DNA from: Hymenopus coronatus
Taxonomy: Eukaryota > Arthropoda > Insecta > Mantodea > Hymenopodidae
NCBI GenBank assembly: GCA_030762935.1
Contig: CM060892.1
Span: 91,546,827 to 91,610,826 of the forward strand
Length of the DNA: 64,000 nt
Direction of reading: 5' to 3'
The position numbers and the translations under genes are program-made. The notes under the pieces are model-generated. The model saw only the letters and a program-made list of their open reading frames with translations. It ran no database searches and was not told the origin of the DNA. Each line of letters starts with the position of its first letter. The stretch's first letter is position 1. Positions 22,693 through 32,899 of this stretch are shown here, one piece after another.

Positions 22693-23507
22693 CTTATTAA
22701 CTATTGTTAAAAAGCTTAAGCTTCTATCTACCTCATGCTAATTTAGATAAATATTAGCAGAAATGCATTCATGTAAGCAGAAAGGAAAAACACACTAGGC
22801 TAAAACGACATTAAAATCTGGTTGCCATGTGGATGAAATCCGTTTCTATGCATTGCCAGGAGTGTACAAATTCCCGCATGTGCAATGTTTTAAGTATTTA
22901 AAACTGAAACAATTAACAAGCAATATCTCAAAGATGGTCTCCTCTATGAAAAAGCACTATAGGACATAAATTGTGTGTTTTAACCAGAGCTACAATTTTT
23001 GTATCATAATGTTTTGTCTATCTCTTACGATTCACTAGTTATGCAAAATCAAGCAAACTTCATCCAAAATAAAGAAGTCTTAAGAAGTTATTTCCAGAGA
23101 ATCAAAATATACGTTTTATTTTCCGTGTAAATGTATTTAATATACAGCATTTTAATCAAAGTCGTTAGAGCCATTTTTGAGAAAATTAAAATTTTCGAAA
23201 AGTTTTCCTTCTAAAGGGTAATTTGGGGTGGTGTAATTCTCCTCAAAATATTCGTGTCACACACATCCTTGGAAGATATTAACTTATATACTAAGTGTGG
23301 TATTTTACAGACTTTCCGCTTTTGAGTTATCATGCACACGGACACACTAACACACATGCACACTGACACACACATACATTTTTTCTAAAAATGCTTTTTA
23401 TTTATTTTTTTAATACAGGGACCTAATACGCCGATTTCCGGTGAAATCTCGGTTTCGAATTTTTTGGGTACTATGTACTATCTAGAGAAAATAAAAGTAG
23501 GTTGTTA

Positions 23508-24315
23508 TATATTTATATGACTTTCTCTACTCATTCTCCAGCAACATATTCTAACAAAAATTTATTATTCTTTTCTCTTCTTGTTAATACAGATATCCAT
23601 TTACGGAAAGAGCTTTATTACTCATCTCCTTCTGACAGGAGAAAACAGTACGCCTAAGCCAAAGTTAGATATTTTAAAAACTGCTTGCTACGTTAGGCTT
23701 TAAAGGAGCAATACAAAATTAAGAGCTTTGCGTTTGAAATTATTATAGGGATTTTAAAATGGGAACCAATAACAAAGAGAATCTCGAAAATGGTTAACTC
23801 CACTAAAAGTGTTTTTGATGTTAACTGTGTACCTTAAGGAAATTTACTTTTTTGTACAGTAACAGTTTTGTCTTTTACGCTTTATCTACTTTGCGAAATT
23901 ATCCGAAATAAAGAGCACTTAAGATACTATTCTCAAAAACCTCAAGATACACATTTTATTTTGGATTGAAATATCTTAAATTATGGTGTTTTAAACAAAA
24001 TCATTACAGTTTTAAAACGTTTCCATGTAAGGGGTAGTTTTGAGTTAAAGAATATTCTTGAAAATCTTCGTGTCGCAAATCTAAAAGATACTGAACATAA
24101 ATACCAAGTTTGGCATCTAAAGGTGCTTTGGTTTTTTGAGGTACTTTCACAGATAAACACACAAACTTTTCACACGGACCATTTTCTAAAGATACTTTAT
24201 TCAGGTGGCCTCAAAATATATATTTCCAGTGAAATAACGATATTGAATTAATGACAGGAGAACAATATCTTCTCCACCGGCTGTGTACAAAGTACGTGAT
24301 AGATAAACTAAAAAT
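23508..24315 (+). mobile_element. HLE copy, full span, diverged
   Basis: Head-to-tail behind the previous copy. 5' TTTATATGACTTTCTCTACT, CCAGCAACATATTCTAACAA. The core has AACCAATAACAAAGAGAATC and CTTTATCTACTTTGCGAAAT. The 3' part has AAAATCTTCGTGTCGCAAAT, CCAGTGAAATAACGATATTG and a palindrome worn to TCTCCACCGGCTGTGTACAA then AGATAAACTAAAAAT. Confidence 0.85.
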
Positions 24316-24346
24316 ATTACTACTAGAGGTATTTCTAATACACATT

Positions 24347-24460
24347 TTAAAAATTTGGATGTGATATATACGTAATTTTCTACACTTTTTTAGCAACATG
24401 TTCTTACAAAAACCTATTATTCTGTATACTTTATATTCGTAATAACTCAGCTGTAAGCAT
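24347..24460 (+). mobile_element. HLE 5'-end fragment
   Basis: AAAAATTTGGATGTGATATA, ACGTAATTTTCTACACTTTT, TAGCAACATGTTCTTACAAA matches the HLE first ~100 bp. It starts about 30 bp after the preceding 3' end, giving a third unit in the same head-to-tail series. Confidence 0.65.
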
Positions 24461-24669
24461 CTTACATAGTCTAATATTGAGTGCTTAATATTCATGTTTG
24501 GTCTTATAACATCACTTCCTATTTTTTCCAATTTAAACATATTACCGACACATTCTTTAAAAATTCATTTTCATCGATATAGGCTTTTATTCCTTGTTTT
24601 TGTTAAATTTCAATGTTTCCGCTCCATATGTGACAGTACTTTCAGCCATTTATTATATATGTGTAATCT
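24461..24669. other. Unassigned spacer
   Basis: Short A+T-rich stretch with nothing recognised. Confidence 0.3.
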
Positions 24670-24870
24670 ATTACTTTCTCTAGCACGTATGTACTGTGGC
24701 TATAGAAAAATTATTGTATTCCACTAAAAAGTTCAATAGCGAGATAGCACCAGAAATATATGTTTTACGATCTTCTGAATCAAAACATATATATTAAAAA
24801 ACGTGTATGTGAATATGTGTGCGCATATAAGAGAGTAAGAGACAGAGAAAAGGGAGAGAGGGGAAAAATG

Positions 24871-25097
24871 GAGTTTTATATATGGATTGTCTTTAATTGC
24901 TGTGGTTCTCAGAGTCCCATTCAATACTGGGCGTGAAAGACCCCTTAATTTTGCTCAGAGGCCTCTTTTAACAGGCTTGAGGTCCTTTATGTGCCTTAAA
25001 TCTACGACGCAGGACCAACGGCTTTACTTCCCTTCCAAAGGAAGCCATGCTAGCGATTTTTACGCCCGAAAAAATCCATTGACCTCCGCCGGGTTTG
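24871..25097 (-). mobile_element. SINE C, lacking its tRNA head
   Basis: Tail GTTTTATATATGGATTGTCT, then GTGGTTCTCAGAGTCCCATT, ATACTGGGCGTGAAAGACCC, TGCTCAGAGGCCTCTTTTAA, GACGCAGGACCAACGGCTTT and AAGGAAGCCATGCTAGCGAT. It breaks at GACCTCCGCCGGGTTTG, just where the other copies enter the B box. The tRNA half was lost, perhaps by slippage in the GA tract that follows. Confidence 0.88.
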
Positions 25098-25162
25098 CAG
25101 AGATAGAGGGAGAGAGACAGAGACAGAGAGAGAGAGACAGAGATAGAGACAGAGAGAGACAG
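25098..25162. repeat. (GA)n / (GACA)n microsatellite
   Basis: An imperfect AGAGAGACAGAGACAGAGAG array inside HLE, following the truncated SINE C. A smaller GAGA stretch lies on the other side of the SINE (24826-24864), so the SINE landed in this microsatellite. Confidence 0.9.
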
Positions 25163-26048
25163 TGGATGGCATACTATAAAAACTAAATAAATAAATACCA
25201 AACTAGTTCATATTCTTTCAAGGAGGCGAGAAGAAGTTTTTCAGGAAAATCACTTTATTATCCTTTACACGAAAGATTTTCGAAAACTTTTATTTTCTCA
25301 AAAATGGCTCCTACGATTTACATTAAAATACCACATGCTTAACTTATTTTTATGACAAGCAATATGTATCTCTTAAACTTTCTGGGAATACTCTCTGGAT
25401 GACCTGCATTTAGTGAAAAATAGATAGACAAAAACTTACTACAAAAACCTGTAGACCATGTTAAAACACAATTTATGTCGTATAAATGTCTGTTGCAGAT
25501 TTAACCGTTTTAAAGATATTCCGTGTTATTTTTTCAGTTATAAGTTTCTCAAAATTTGTCTCAGACAGGGGGTCATCTTTCTTTTCACCTTTCATTTGTT
25601 TACTCTTAGCAAGCAAAGAGACCCGAATTTCAATTGTCTCATATAGGAATGGCTTTTAAAAGATTGGGCTATTGTTTTAGCCTAGTGCATTACCTTATTT
25701 CCCTTCTACTTACAAAGAGGCAAATAATAAAACTACTTCTGCTAATGCTTATTTAGATTTGCATGATGTAGATAATAGAATAATCTTTTATAAGAAACGT
25801 TTGTTTGCTGAACAGTAAGAGAAAGACAAAGGGATGGAATAGATCAGATGTTGTTCATACCTATATGTATGTGTATTCTCAAGGTGAACTATTTAGCGTA
25901 CATATAATACGTTTACCTTTATTGGTTCTGTACTTAAAATTATTTTAATGTGTATTTTTTTCATGAATACTCAAATTCTATAATCCTCTAAAATTATAGT
26001 TTTGCTCTTCCAAAATTAACTATTTGGTTCCTGTTCCACATTCCATAT

Positions 26049-26050
26049 AA

Positions 26051-26090
<40 letters not shown>

Positions 26091-26111
26091 GTAATAATAA
26101 TAATAATAATA
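26049..26111. repeat. (TAA)n microsatellite
   Basis: About 20 units with one interruption (GTAATAATAA near 26101). Confidence 0.97.
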
Positions 26112-26223
26112 TTTCCTTTAGATGAGCCATTGTCAATGCAATCCAATCTTACCTAAAGGTATAAATCATCATAGCTAGCCATCACTAAAGGAAAGCAAAT
26201 ATATCGTTCCGAAACATATGTCA

Positions 26224-26425
26224 CAGCTTAACTTCAGTCAACCTGACAGATTATATCGAACGTAAATGAAATTGGTGAGATGGCACTCAAATAGACTTAG
26301 AATTCTTACCCTCAGAATAAGAGGAAAACCTCTACATTTATTCGGGTAGCTCACCGAGTGATTCACGAGATTCGAACTTGGAACCTCTTATCTGTGAGCC
26401 AGATACATTACCTCCACACTATCGG
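26224..26425 (-). mobile_element. SINE B, diverged
   Basis: Reverse copy: AGCTTAACTTCAGTCAACCT, AATGAAATTGGTGAGATGGC, CCTCAGAATAAGAGGAAAAC, CGGGTAGCTCACCGAGTGAT, GAGATTCGAACTTGGAACCT (B-box complement). The head is TACATTACCTCCACACTAT. Its tRNA 5' end meets the tRNA 5' end of SINE E, making a head-to-head pair. Confidence 0.85.
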
Positions 26426-26428
26426 AAA

Positions 26429-26592
26429 CGGCCGTGGCAGACCGGGTTCACTCCCAGGTAACCGTATGTGGGATTTGTGGTGTCAAAGCAGAGGCGGGTA
26501 TTCTCCGGTTTTCCCCGCCATCGCATTCCACCGCTGCTCCGTCATTATTCCATGTATCATTAGTGTCTGTTGTGCCATAGTAGTAAAAGCTA
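26429..26592 (+). mobile_element. SINE E
   Basis: Shortened tRNA-like part GGCCGTGGCAGACCGGGTTC, ACTCCCAGGTAACCG. Then GGGATTTGTGGTGTCAAAGC, GGCGGGTATTCTCCGGTTTT, CCATCGCATTCCACCGCTGC, ATTCCATGTATCATTAGTGT and GTGCCATAGTAGTAAAAGC. The middle of the tRNA domain is deleted. Confidence 0.88.
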
Positions 26593-26593
26593 T

Positions 26594-27373
26594 AAAAAAT
26601 CGGAAGTCTTTCATTCACATGACTTTCTCTACATCTCGATAATAATTTATTGTTTAACAGTTTATTCTTTTATCTGCTTCATGCTAATCGCGATAAACAT
26701 TAGCAGAGTTTGTCTTATTACTTGCTTCCTTATAAGTAGAAGAGAAATAAGGGAATTCACCAGTCTTTTAAAAGCTAGTTGCTTTGTGGTTGAAATCCGT
26801 TTCTTTGTATTGCTAGGAGTGCAATTCCTGTATGTGATACGTATAAGTATTTTAAAACTAAACCCAATAATTAGACGTATCTCAAAAATAGTAAACTCCA
26901 CGAAAAAAAATGACTACGACATAAAATACGTGTTTTAAAGAGTTTTACATTTTTGTATTATGAATTATTGTCTATCTCTTGCGGTTTACCAGTGTTCAGA
27001 GGCTATTCCCGGAAAATACAACATACACATTTTATTTGATATGCAAATATTTTTAATATGCAGTATTTTAATCAAAGTCGTTTTCCATATAAAGGATATT
27101 GTTGGGTGAGGGACTTTTTCAGAAAATCTTCGTGTCACATCCTTGGAAGATACTAAACTCAAATAGCAAGATTGCCATTTAATGGACTTTTCGTTCTAGA
27201 GTTATCGTTTTCACGGACAAACGGGCACACGGCTACACACAGGATCTTTTTCTAAAAACGCTTTTTCTTGGATACAGGAGATCTTAAAATAAGTATATCC
27301 GACATCGAAATTTTGGGTGGAATACTGTACCTTCTCTAAACACCATGTATATAGTACGTGTATAAAAAGTAAA
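26594..27373 (+). mobile_element. HLE copy, full span
   Basis: Starts directly after SINE E: TAAAAAATCGGAAGTCTTTC, ATTCACATGACTTTCTCTAC. The core blocks are clear: CATGCTAATCGCGATAAACA, AAGTAGAAGAGAAATAAGGG, TCTATCTCTTGCGGTTTACC. The 3' end is AAATTTTGGGTGGAATACTG, CTTCTCTAAACACCATGTAT and ATAGTACGTGTATAAAAAGT, so the right palindrome arm has lost TAGAGA. One deletion lies near 26985. Confidence 0.93.
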
Positions 27374-27518
27374 TATTATCAGAAACGGGCTACAATTAAT
27401 TGAAAACAAAAGTGAATATACTCACCTGTTCCTGTAAAGCAAGTATGAAATTTTAAAATTACTGAAATAATTTATGAAAGCCTAACAAAAGAAGGTCAAA
27501 AGAATTCATTGCCAAGGA
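27374..27518. other. Spacer between HLE copies
   Basis: About 145 bp with no recognised element. Confidence 0.3.
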
Positions 27519-28384
27519 AAAAATCTGATGTATTTTACTCACATGACTTTCTCTACATCTCTGCAACAAATTATTGTTAGAAAGCTTATGCTAATCGAGG
27601 AAAAGTTAGCCGAAATAGTCATATTACTTCCTTGTAAGTAGAAGCGAAATAAGGGAGTACCATAGGTTAAAGTGATAGTCAAAAGCTAGTTACTATGTAA
27701 CTGAAATTCCTTTGTTTGTATGGACGCGAGTTGACAAATTCCTGTGTGAGACGTACAAGTTTTTCAAAGCTGAAACCACTAACAAGGAATATCTCAAAGA
27801 CGATAAACTCCATGAAAAAAAATTAAATAACATAAATTGTGTGTCTTAATGTGCTCCAATTTTTTTATGTGGTAGGTTTTTGTCCATCGGTTTATCAGTT
27901 ATGCAAAATTTCGTAAAATTCATCCAGAAAAAAGTAATCTTCAGAGGCTATTCCCAGAAAATTCAAAATATACATATTATTTGTCAGGTAAATATCTTTA
28001 ATATACGATATTATAATAAAAATCACTACAGCCATTTTTAAGAAAATCAAAATTTTCAAATAGAGTACCATGTAAAGTGTAGTTGAGGGTGGGGGATTTT
28101 CTTGAAAATCTTCGTGTGGCATCCTTGGAAGAAACCAAACTTAAATATAGGTTTGCTATTCAACGGTCTTTTCGTTTTTGAGCTATACTGTCTACAGGCA
28201 CACACACAGGTACTCAGACACACATACGCACACACACTAGGACCTTTTTGTAAAAATGCTTTTTTTGGATTAAGGGGGACCTAAAACATGTATTTCCAGT
28301 GAAATCTCGGTATCGAATTTTTGGGTGGAATGCAATATATTCTCTATACACTATGTACATAGTACGTATAGAGAATATAAAAAT
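27519..28384 (+). mobile_element. HLE copy, full length, well preserved
   Basis: 5' end AAAAAATCTGATGTATTTTA, ACATGACTTTCTCTACATCT, TGCAACAAATTATTGTTAGA. Then GAAGCGAAATAAGGGAGTAC, ACAAGGAATATCTCAAAGAC, AGGCACACACACAGGTACTC and TCGGTATCGAATTTTTGGGT. The 3' end is the palindrome TCTCTATACACTATGTACAT / AGTACGTATAGAGAATATAA. A good consensus copy, about 866 bp. A second 3' tail follows at once. Confidence 0.95.
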
Positions 28385-28481
28385 GTATTTTTAGGATTCA
28401 AGGGACCTCAAGTTATACATAAATTTCCGGTGAAATTTTAACATCGAATTCTTTTTGGGTGGAATACAATAAATTATCTAC

Positions 28482-28516
<35 letters not shown>

Positions 28517-28539
28517 GCACGTGGTAGAGAAAGTAAAAA
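28385..28539 (+). mobile_element. Extra HLE 3' tail (tandem)
   Basis: Immediately after a complete 3' end, the last ~150 bp of the family appear again: TTTTTAGGATTCAAGGGACC, TTTCCGGTGAAATTTTAACA, CGAATTCTTTTTGGGTGGAA, then TTATCTACTT, a (TTA)n array in place of the palindrome centre, and GCACGTGGTAGAGAAAGTAA. This is a tail-only unit in tandem. Confidence 0.9.
28482..28516. repeat. (TTA)n microsatellite in an HLE palindrome
   Basis: About 12 units exactly where the ATGTACAT centre of the terminal palindrome should be. Confidence 0.95.
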
Positions 28540-28658
28540 TAAATACATCGCTCTATGTAAATAATTTCCAGGGGTTTCTAGTTACTAAGGCAACATTTCA
28601 ATTCAATTTACAAGACCAGAGAGCATAAATCATTCATGCTTTGTTTTTTTTTTTTTTT

Positions 28659-29553
28659 GCTTTCTCTACACGTACTATGTACATAGTGTATAGAGAAGGT
28701 ATTGTATTGCACCCAAAAATTCCTTACCGAGATTTCACCGGAAATGTATGTTTTGGGTCCCCCTGAATCCCAAAAAAAGCATTTTTGGAAAAAGGTACGT
28801 GTGTGCGTGTGTGCGTGTGTGTGTCTGTGTGTGTCTGTGTGTGTGTCTATGAGCCTGTGGACAGTGTAGCTCAAAAACGAAAATACCGCTGAATACCAAA
28901 CTTGGTATTTAAGTTTGGTATCTTCCAAGGATGCGACACGAAGATTTTCAAGAAAATCCCCCTACCTCCAACTACCCTTTACATGGAACTTTTTTTTAAA
29001 ATTTAGTTTTTCTTAAAAATGACTCTCACAATTTTGATTAAAATATCGTATATTAAAGATATTTACTTGACAAATAAAATTTATATCTTAAATTAACTGG
29101 GAATAACCTACTTTATTCTGGATGAATTTCACGAAATTTTGCATAGCTTCCAAACCGTAAGAGTTAGGCAAAAACTTAACACACAAGAAATGTAGAGCAC
29201 ATTAAAACACACAATTTATGTTATATGCATTTTTTTCGTGGAGTTGGTCGTTTTTGACATATTCCTTGTTTTTGGTTTCAGCTATGAAAAACTTCTACTT
29301 TTCTCATACAGGAAATTGTCAACTCCTGTCCATAGAAGGGAACTTCCGTTACATAGCAACCGGCTTTGATTATTAGTTTTGCCTATAGTACTCCCTTATT
29401 TCCCTTCTGCTTACAAGGAAGCAAATAATAAAACTATTTGTGCTAATTTTTTTTTTCGATTAGCATGAAGTAAACAGAAGCATAAGCTTTTTAGCAATAA
29501 TTTGTTGTAGAGAGATAGAGAAAGTCATGTGAATGGAACACATCAGATTTTTT
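28659..29553 (-). mobile_element. HLE copy, full length, well preserved (reference)
   Basis: The best copy for description, about 895 bp. The left end has a T-tract, GCTTTCTCTACACGTACTAT, GTACATAGTGTATAGAGAAG, CACCCAAAAATTCCTTACCG, then a GTGTGTGCGTGTGTGCGTGT tract (28797-28850), an AATACCAAACTTGGTATT palindrome at 28892-28910 and CAAGGATGCGACACGAAGAT. Further on are GACTCTCACAATTTTGATTA, GTAAGAGTTAGGCAAAAACT and TTTTCGATTAGCATGAAGTA. The right end is AGAGAAAGTCATGTGAATGG, AACACATCAGATTTTT. A 106-codon minus-strand frame here is a chance reading of the repeat. Confidence 0.96.
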
Positions 29554-29581
29554 TCTCACGTTTTTATTGTTTATTTTATAT

Positions 29582-29835
29582 AGCGCTCTTTAACTTCTAT
29601 TGTCATATTAGGAGATTTTAACTTGTGAAACAACTCATGTAATCACTGTAGTTCATTGCCATTAGGTTAATTATTTTATATCATTAAACACACTTACACA
29701 TTCACTCTCTCACCCATAATTCCAGCCTTTGTGGGGGATAGGGAATAATATGGTTAAAGAAACATTCTCCCCCCCCCAGTCGGAAATCGAACCCGGGACC
29801 TCCGGTTGAGAAGTCAGCTCGATCACGGTGAAGGA
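29582..29835 (-). mobile_element. SINE A, diverged
   Basis: Reverse copy about 30 bp after an HLE 5' end. Tail AACTTGTGAAACAACTCATG, TTCACTCTCTCACCCATAAT, TTTGTGGGGGATAGGGAATA, a run of C's, GGAAATCGAACCCGGGACCT (B-box complement), then AGCTCGATCACGG where the A-box half is broken. Confidence 0.88.
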
Positions 29836-29981
29836 TCTGCTAAGTTTTAGAAAGAGTGAACAAGTAGAAACACATGCCTTTAACATCACACCGGAAAATT
29901 AATGAAGCCGGTGAAATGATGCACAAGTCATATACAGCTTAGAGCTAATATAACGGAAAACTCTTTAAAAAAAAAAAAAAA
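29836..29981. other. Short unassigned spacer ending in poly-A
   Basis: Ends in 15 A (about 29967-29981), which serves as the A-tract next to an HLE 5' terminus. Confidence 0.4.
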
Positions 29982-30637
29982 TGATATATCCTATTCTCAT
30001 GACTTTCTTTATTTATTCTGTAACTAATTATACAAACGTTATACTTTCTCTAATTACTACATAATATACCATAATTTAAAGATTCTTACATGACAAATAA
30101 CATTTAAATCTCTAATTTTCTGGGAATAGCCTCTGAAGTCTTCAAGACTCTGAATATCTTTTGCATACCTGATAAACCCTAAGAGAAAGATAAAAATGTA
30201 GCTCGTTTAAGCACACACTTTATACTATATACAATATTTTTTTAGTTAATTAGTTCCGTGATATTCCTTGTTATTGGTTTCAGTTTTAAAATACTTAAGC
30301 TGTTATTATACAATAATCTGTTACGTAAATTTAATTCCGTGGACATGTAAATATGTTTACTGTATGGTATTTTAACAAACATATTTGGAACCATTTTTAA
30401 GAAAATCACAATGTTTGAAAATATTTTCATGTAAAGTGTAGTTTTAGGTGCGGGGTTTTCTTGCAAACCTTCTTGAAGCATTATTGGAAGATGTAAACGT
30501 ACCTATCAAGTTTAGTATTTAACGGACACACACGGAAAGATACACACGGATATTTTTCTGGAAATGCTTTTAAGTCTACTTTGTTGGAGAACTGGTAGAG
30601 AAATTCATTTGAGTATAACACATCAGTTTGTTTTTCT
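29982..30637. mobile_element. HLE mosaic with two 5' ends facing outward
   Basis: Four HLE pieces alternate in orientation. About 29982-30047 is a plus 5' end (CTATTCTCATGACTTTCTTT). About 30050-30310 is minus core (TTCTGGGAATAGCCTCTGAA, GATATTCCTTGTTATTGGTT). About 30340-30570 is plus core (ATGGTATTTTAACAAACATA, AAAGTGTAGTTTTAGGTGCG, ACACACGGATATTTTTCTGG). About 30575-30637 is a minus 5' end (GGTAGAGAAATTCATTTGAG, ACACATCAG). Neither edge has the 3' palindrome. Confidence 0.8.
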
Positions 30638-31443
30638 ATAAAATTAATAATCCCACATTTGGAACAGCAGTGTAGCTCCCCTCCATTGTTTTTGTTTAAT
30701 TTTCTTTTGTTAGCATATAGGATTTATTTTTATTTATTTTATGAAAGCACTTTAAAAGATACGAATCTAAATTATTTAGCACGTCCTTTTAAAAATTTTC
30801 ATAGCTTTTTATTGAGTTTTTGTTTTGCTAGAATAACACCCCTGTGAATTTCAAATTACGCGTCAAGAGTTTGGGCTGCATGACCGTTGACTGCGTTTAT
30901 ATAGGCAAATAAATGAGTACAGAGCTGGCAACTGATATCTGCGATGAGCAAAGCGATTGCTGGTGGTTGATGTATCCATTGTGGGGGTTGGAAACAATAG
31001 CAGATCGCTCCCCTACCGTGACATAATTACAATCCCTCTCTCAGCACATAAGTGTCAAGCGGTCCGATATGAAACACGCTATCAACAAAAGCTCTGTTTT
31101 AGCAGAGCTCGGTTTGAGTGCACCTTGCTCCAATCTTTGGAATTTCAGAAGGTATTTCTAAAATCTCTGGCATCCTACGACATAGCAGCATTTCCACTAA
31201 TCAGAGATGCAATATTACTATCAATAGACTATGTTAATGTCGAATTTGCTATAAATTGCTAAATTAGAGCAAAAATATTTGACAAATACATTCTGCTTCT
31301 CATCGTGGATGAATCTGCGATGATGACCTGCATTTTTCAGAATACATGCAATGCTAATTACAGACAATTTTAAATAATTAACCTATTTGACCTAATAGTT
31401 GGTGAAGTTATCAAACCCGTATCGAACATACGAAATTGAAATT
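30638..31443. other. Unassigned segment
   Basis: A 101-codon plus-strand frame (30957-31262) has no recognisable domain and no convincing initiation or splice context. 30870-31150 is less A+T-rich than the surrounding HLE-filled DNA. No repeat recognised. Confidence 0.3.
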
Positions 31444-31711
31444 TAGTTTTATTTATGGACGCTCTATAACTGGTGGGTTCTTAGCGTCCCATCCTATATT
31501 CGGCGTAACAGTCCGCCTAATTTTGCTCAGAGGCCTCTTTCTCATTTTGAGGACCTTTTCGTGCCGTAAATCTACGACCCACGGCTTTACTCCCCTTTCA
31601 AAGAAAGCCTTGCTATGAATTTTTATGCCGGAAAAAATTCATCGCTCTCCACCATGTTTGAACCGGTGACCTTGGTATTCAGAGGCTAGCATGTTAATCC
31701 TAAGACACGGT
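31444..31711 (-). mobile_element. SINE C, full span
   Basis: Reverse copy: GTTTTATTTATGGACGCTCT, GTCCCATCCTATATTCGGCG, TTTTGCTCAGAGGCCTCTTT, CTACGACCCACGGCTTTACT and AAGAAAGCCTTGCTATGAAT. Then the B-box complement TTTGAACCGGTGACCTTGG and a decayed A-box half GCTAGCATGTTAATCCTAAG. Confidence 0.88.
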
Positions 31712-32002
31712 CTTTTTCTGGTAAGGTAAGGTTTCTCACCTTCTCTTCCCTTCTATAGAGGTGTAATTTGTCACAATTCTCCTTCCACTGATTTCAGCAG
31801 TAATATACAATTAACTGGGCATTCAAGACACTAACACTCAGATGCTATCCAGCAATGAGAAAATGTGTGTTGCATTGCATAGATATTTATAAACCTATCA
31901 TACGAAAAACTCCAGAACTCCACCTATTGAAACAAAAGTAGTTCATCAGGAGGTTAGCACTGTAAGAAGGTACGAAGCAGTTTAGCTCACTTTTGGTTAG
32001 TA
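31712..32002. other. Unassigned spacer
   Basis: Nothing recognised. Confidence 0.3.
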
Positions 32003-32899
32003 TTTTTACTTTCTCCATACGCACTATGTACATAGTGTATAGAGAAAGTATTGCACTCGACCCAAAAATTCGATACCGAGATTTCACCGGAAATATATGT
32101 TTTAGGGTCCCCAATATTAAAAAAAGCATTTTTACAAAAAGGTCGGTGCGTGTGTGTGTGTGTGTGTCCGTGTGTGTGTGTGTCCGTGTGTCCGTATGCC
32201 TGTGAACACGATAACTCAAAAACGAAAAGTCGGTAAAATACCAAACTTGGTATTTAAGTTTAGTATCTTCCAGGGATGCGACACGAAGATTTTGAGAAAA
32301 ATCCCCCCACCCCCGACTACCCTTTACATGGAACTTTTTTCGAAAATTTTGATTTTCTCAAAAATAGCTCCAACGATTTTGATTAAAATTTCGTATATTA
32401 AACATATTTACCTGCCAAATAAAATGTATATCTTGAATTCTCTGTGAATAACCTCTGAAGAGTAGTTTATTCTGGATGAATTTTACTAAATTTTGAATAA
32501 CTGCTAAACCGTAAGAGATGGACAAAAAGTTACTACACAAAACTGTAGAGCACATTAAAACACACAAGTTATGTTATATACATTTTTTCGTGGAGTTCGT
32601 CGTTTTTGTGACATTCCTTATTTTTGGTTTCTGCCATGAAAAACTTATACTTTTCTCATACAGGAACTTGTCAACTCCTATCCATATAAACAAAGGAACT
32701 TCACTGACATAGCAACCAGCTTTTGACTATCACTTTAACCTACGGTTGTCCCTTATTTCCCTTACAAGGAAGCGAGTAATTAGACTATTTCTGCTATTTT
32801 TTCTCATTAGCATAAAGTAAATAGAAGTATAAGCGTTTTAAGAATTATTGGTTGCAGGGATATGGAGAAAGTCATGTGTATGGTACACATCAGATTTTT
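32003..32899 (-). mobile_element. HLE copy, full length, well preserved
   Basis: Left end ATTTTTACTTTCTCCATACG, CACTATGTACATAGTGTATA, then GACCCAAAAATTCGATACCG. A long GT/CCGTGTGT tract lies at 32148-32197. ACCAAACTTGGTATTTAAGT and the core blocks follow. The right end is TGGAGAAAGTCATGTGTATG, GTACACATCAGATTTTT. Near-identical in structure to the copy at 28659. Overlapping frames rich in Cys-Val or His-Thr are translations of the GT tract. Confidence 0.96.

Larger units (their letters stand above)
22099..23497 (+). mobile_element. HLE copy split by two SINEs
   Basis: The 5' end is TTAAAAATCTTATGTGTTCC, ACATGACTTTCTCTACATCT. The copy is interrupted at about 22201-22692 by SINE A and SINE B, then resumes at ACTATTGTTAAAAAGCTTAA. 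Downstream blocks are complete, including GGTAATTTGGGGTGGTGTAA, a CACACTAACACACATGCACA tract and GGTTTCGAATTTTTTGGGTA. The terminal palindrome is shortened to ACTATGTACTATCTAGAGAA then AATAAAAGTAG. The next HLE begins about 11 bp later. Confidence 0.92.
24670..25851 (-). mobile_element. HLE copy split by SINE C
   Basis: Left end ATTACTTTCTCTAGCACGTA, then TTCCACTAAAAAGTTCAATA and ACGTGTATGTGAATATGTGT. The SINE C body sits in the microsatellite zone. HLE resumes with AATACCAAACTAGTTCATAT, TTTCTCAAAAATGGCTCCTA, TTTAGATTTGCATGATGTAG and ends GTAAGAGAAAGACAAAGGGA ... GATCAGATG. Copies flank an expanded GA tract. Confidence 0.9.

Noticed and set aside
26224..26592. One composite SINE made of B and E
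   Set aside because: The two parts are head to head, and each family occurs alone elsewhere, so adjacent insertions are simpler.
30957..31262. 101-codon plus frame as a gene
   Set aside because: No recognisable domain or neighbouring exon. Such a length is expected by chance in a less A+T-rich patch.
31887..32447. Overlapping frames with His-Thr or Cys-Val repeats, recurring in several HLE copies (also 28608, 39641, 41617, 42717, 44847, 49282)
   Set aside because: The recurring peptides come from the shared HLE sequence and its CA/GT tract. Frames are broken differently in each copy and are not maintained.
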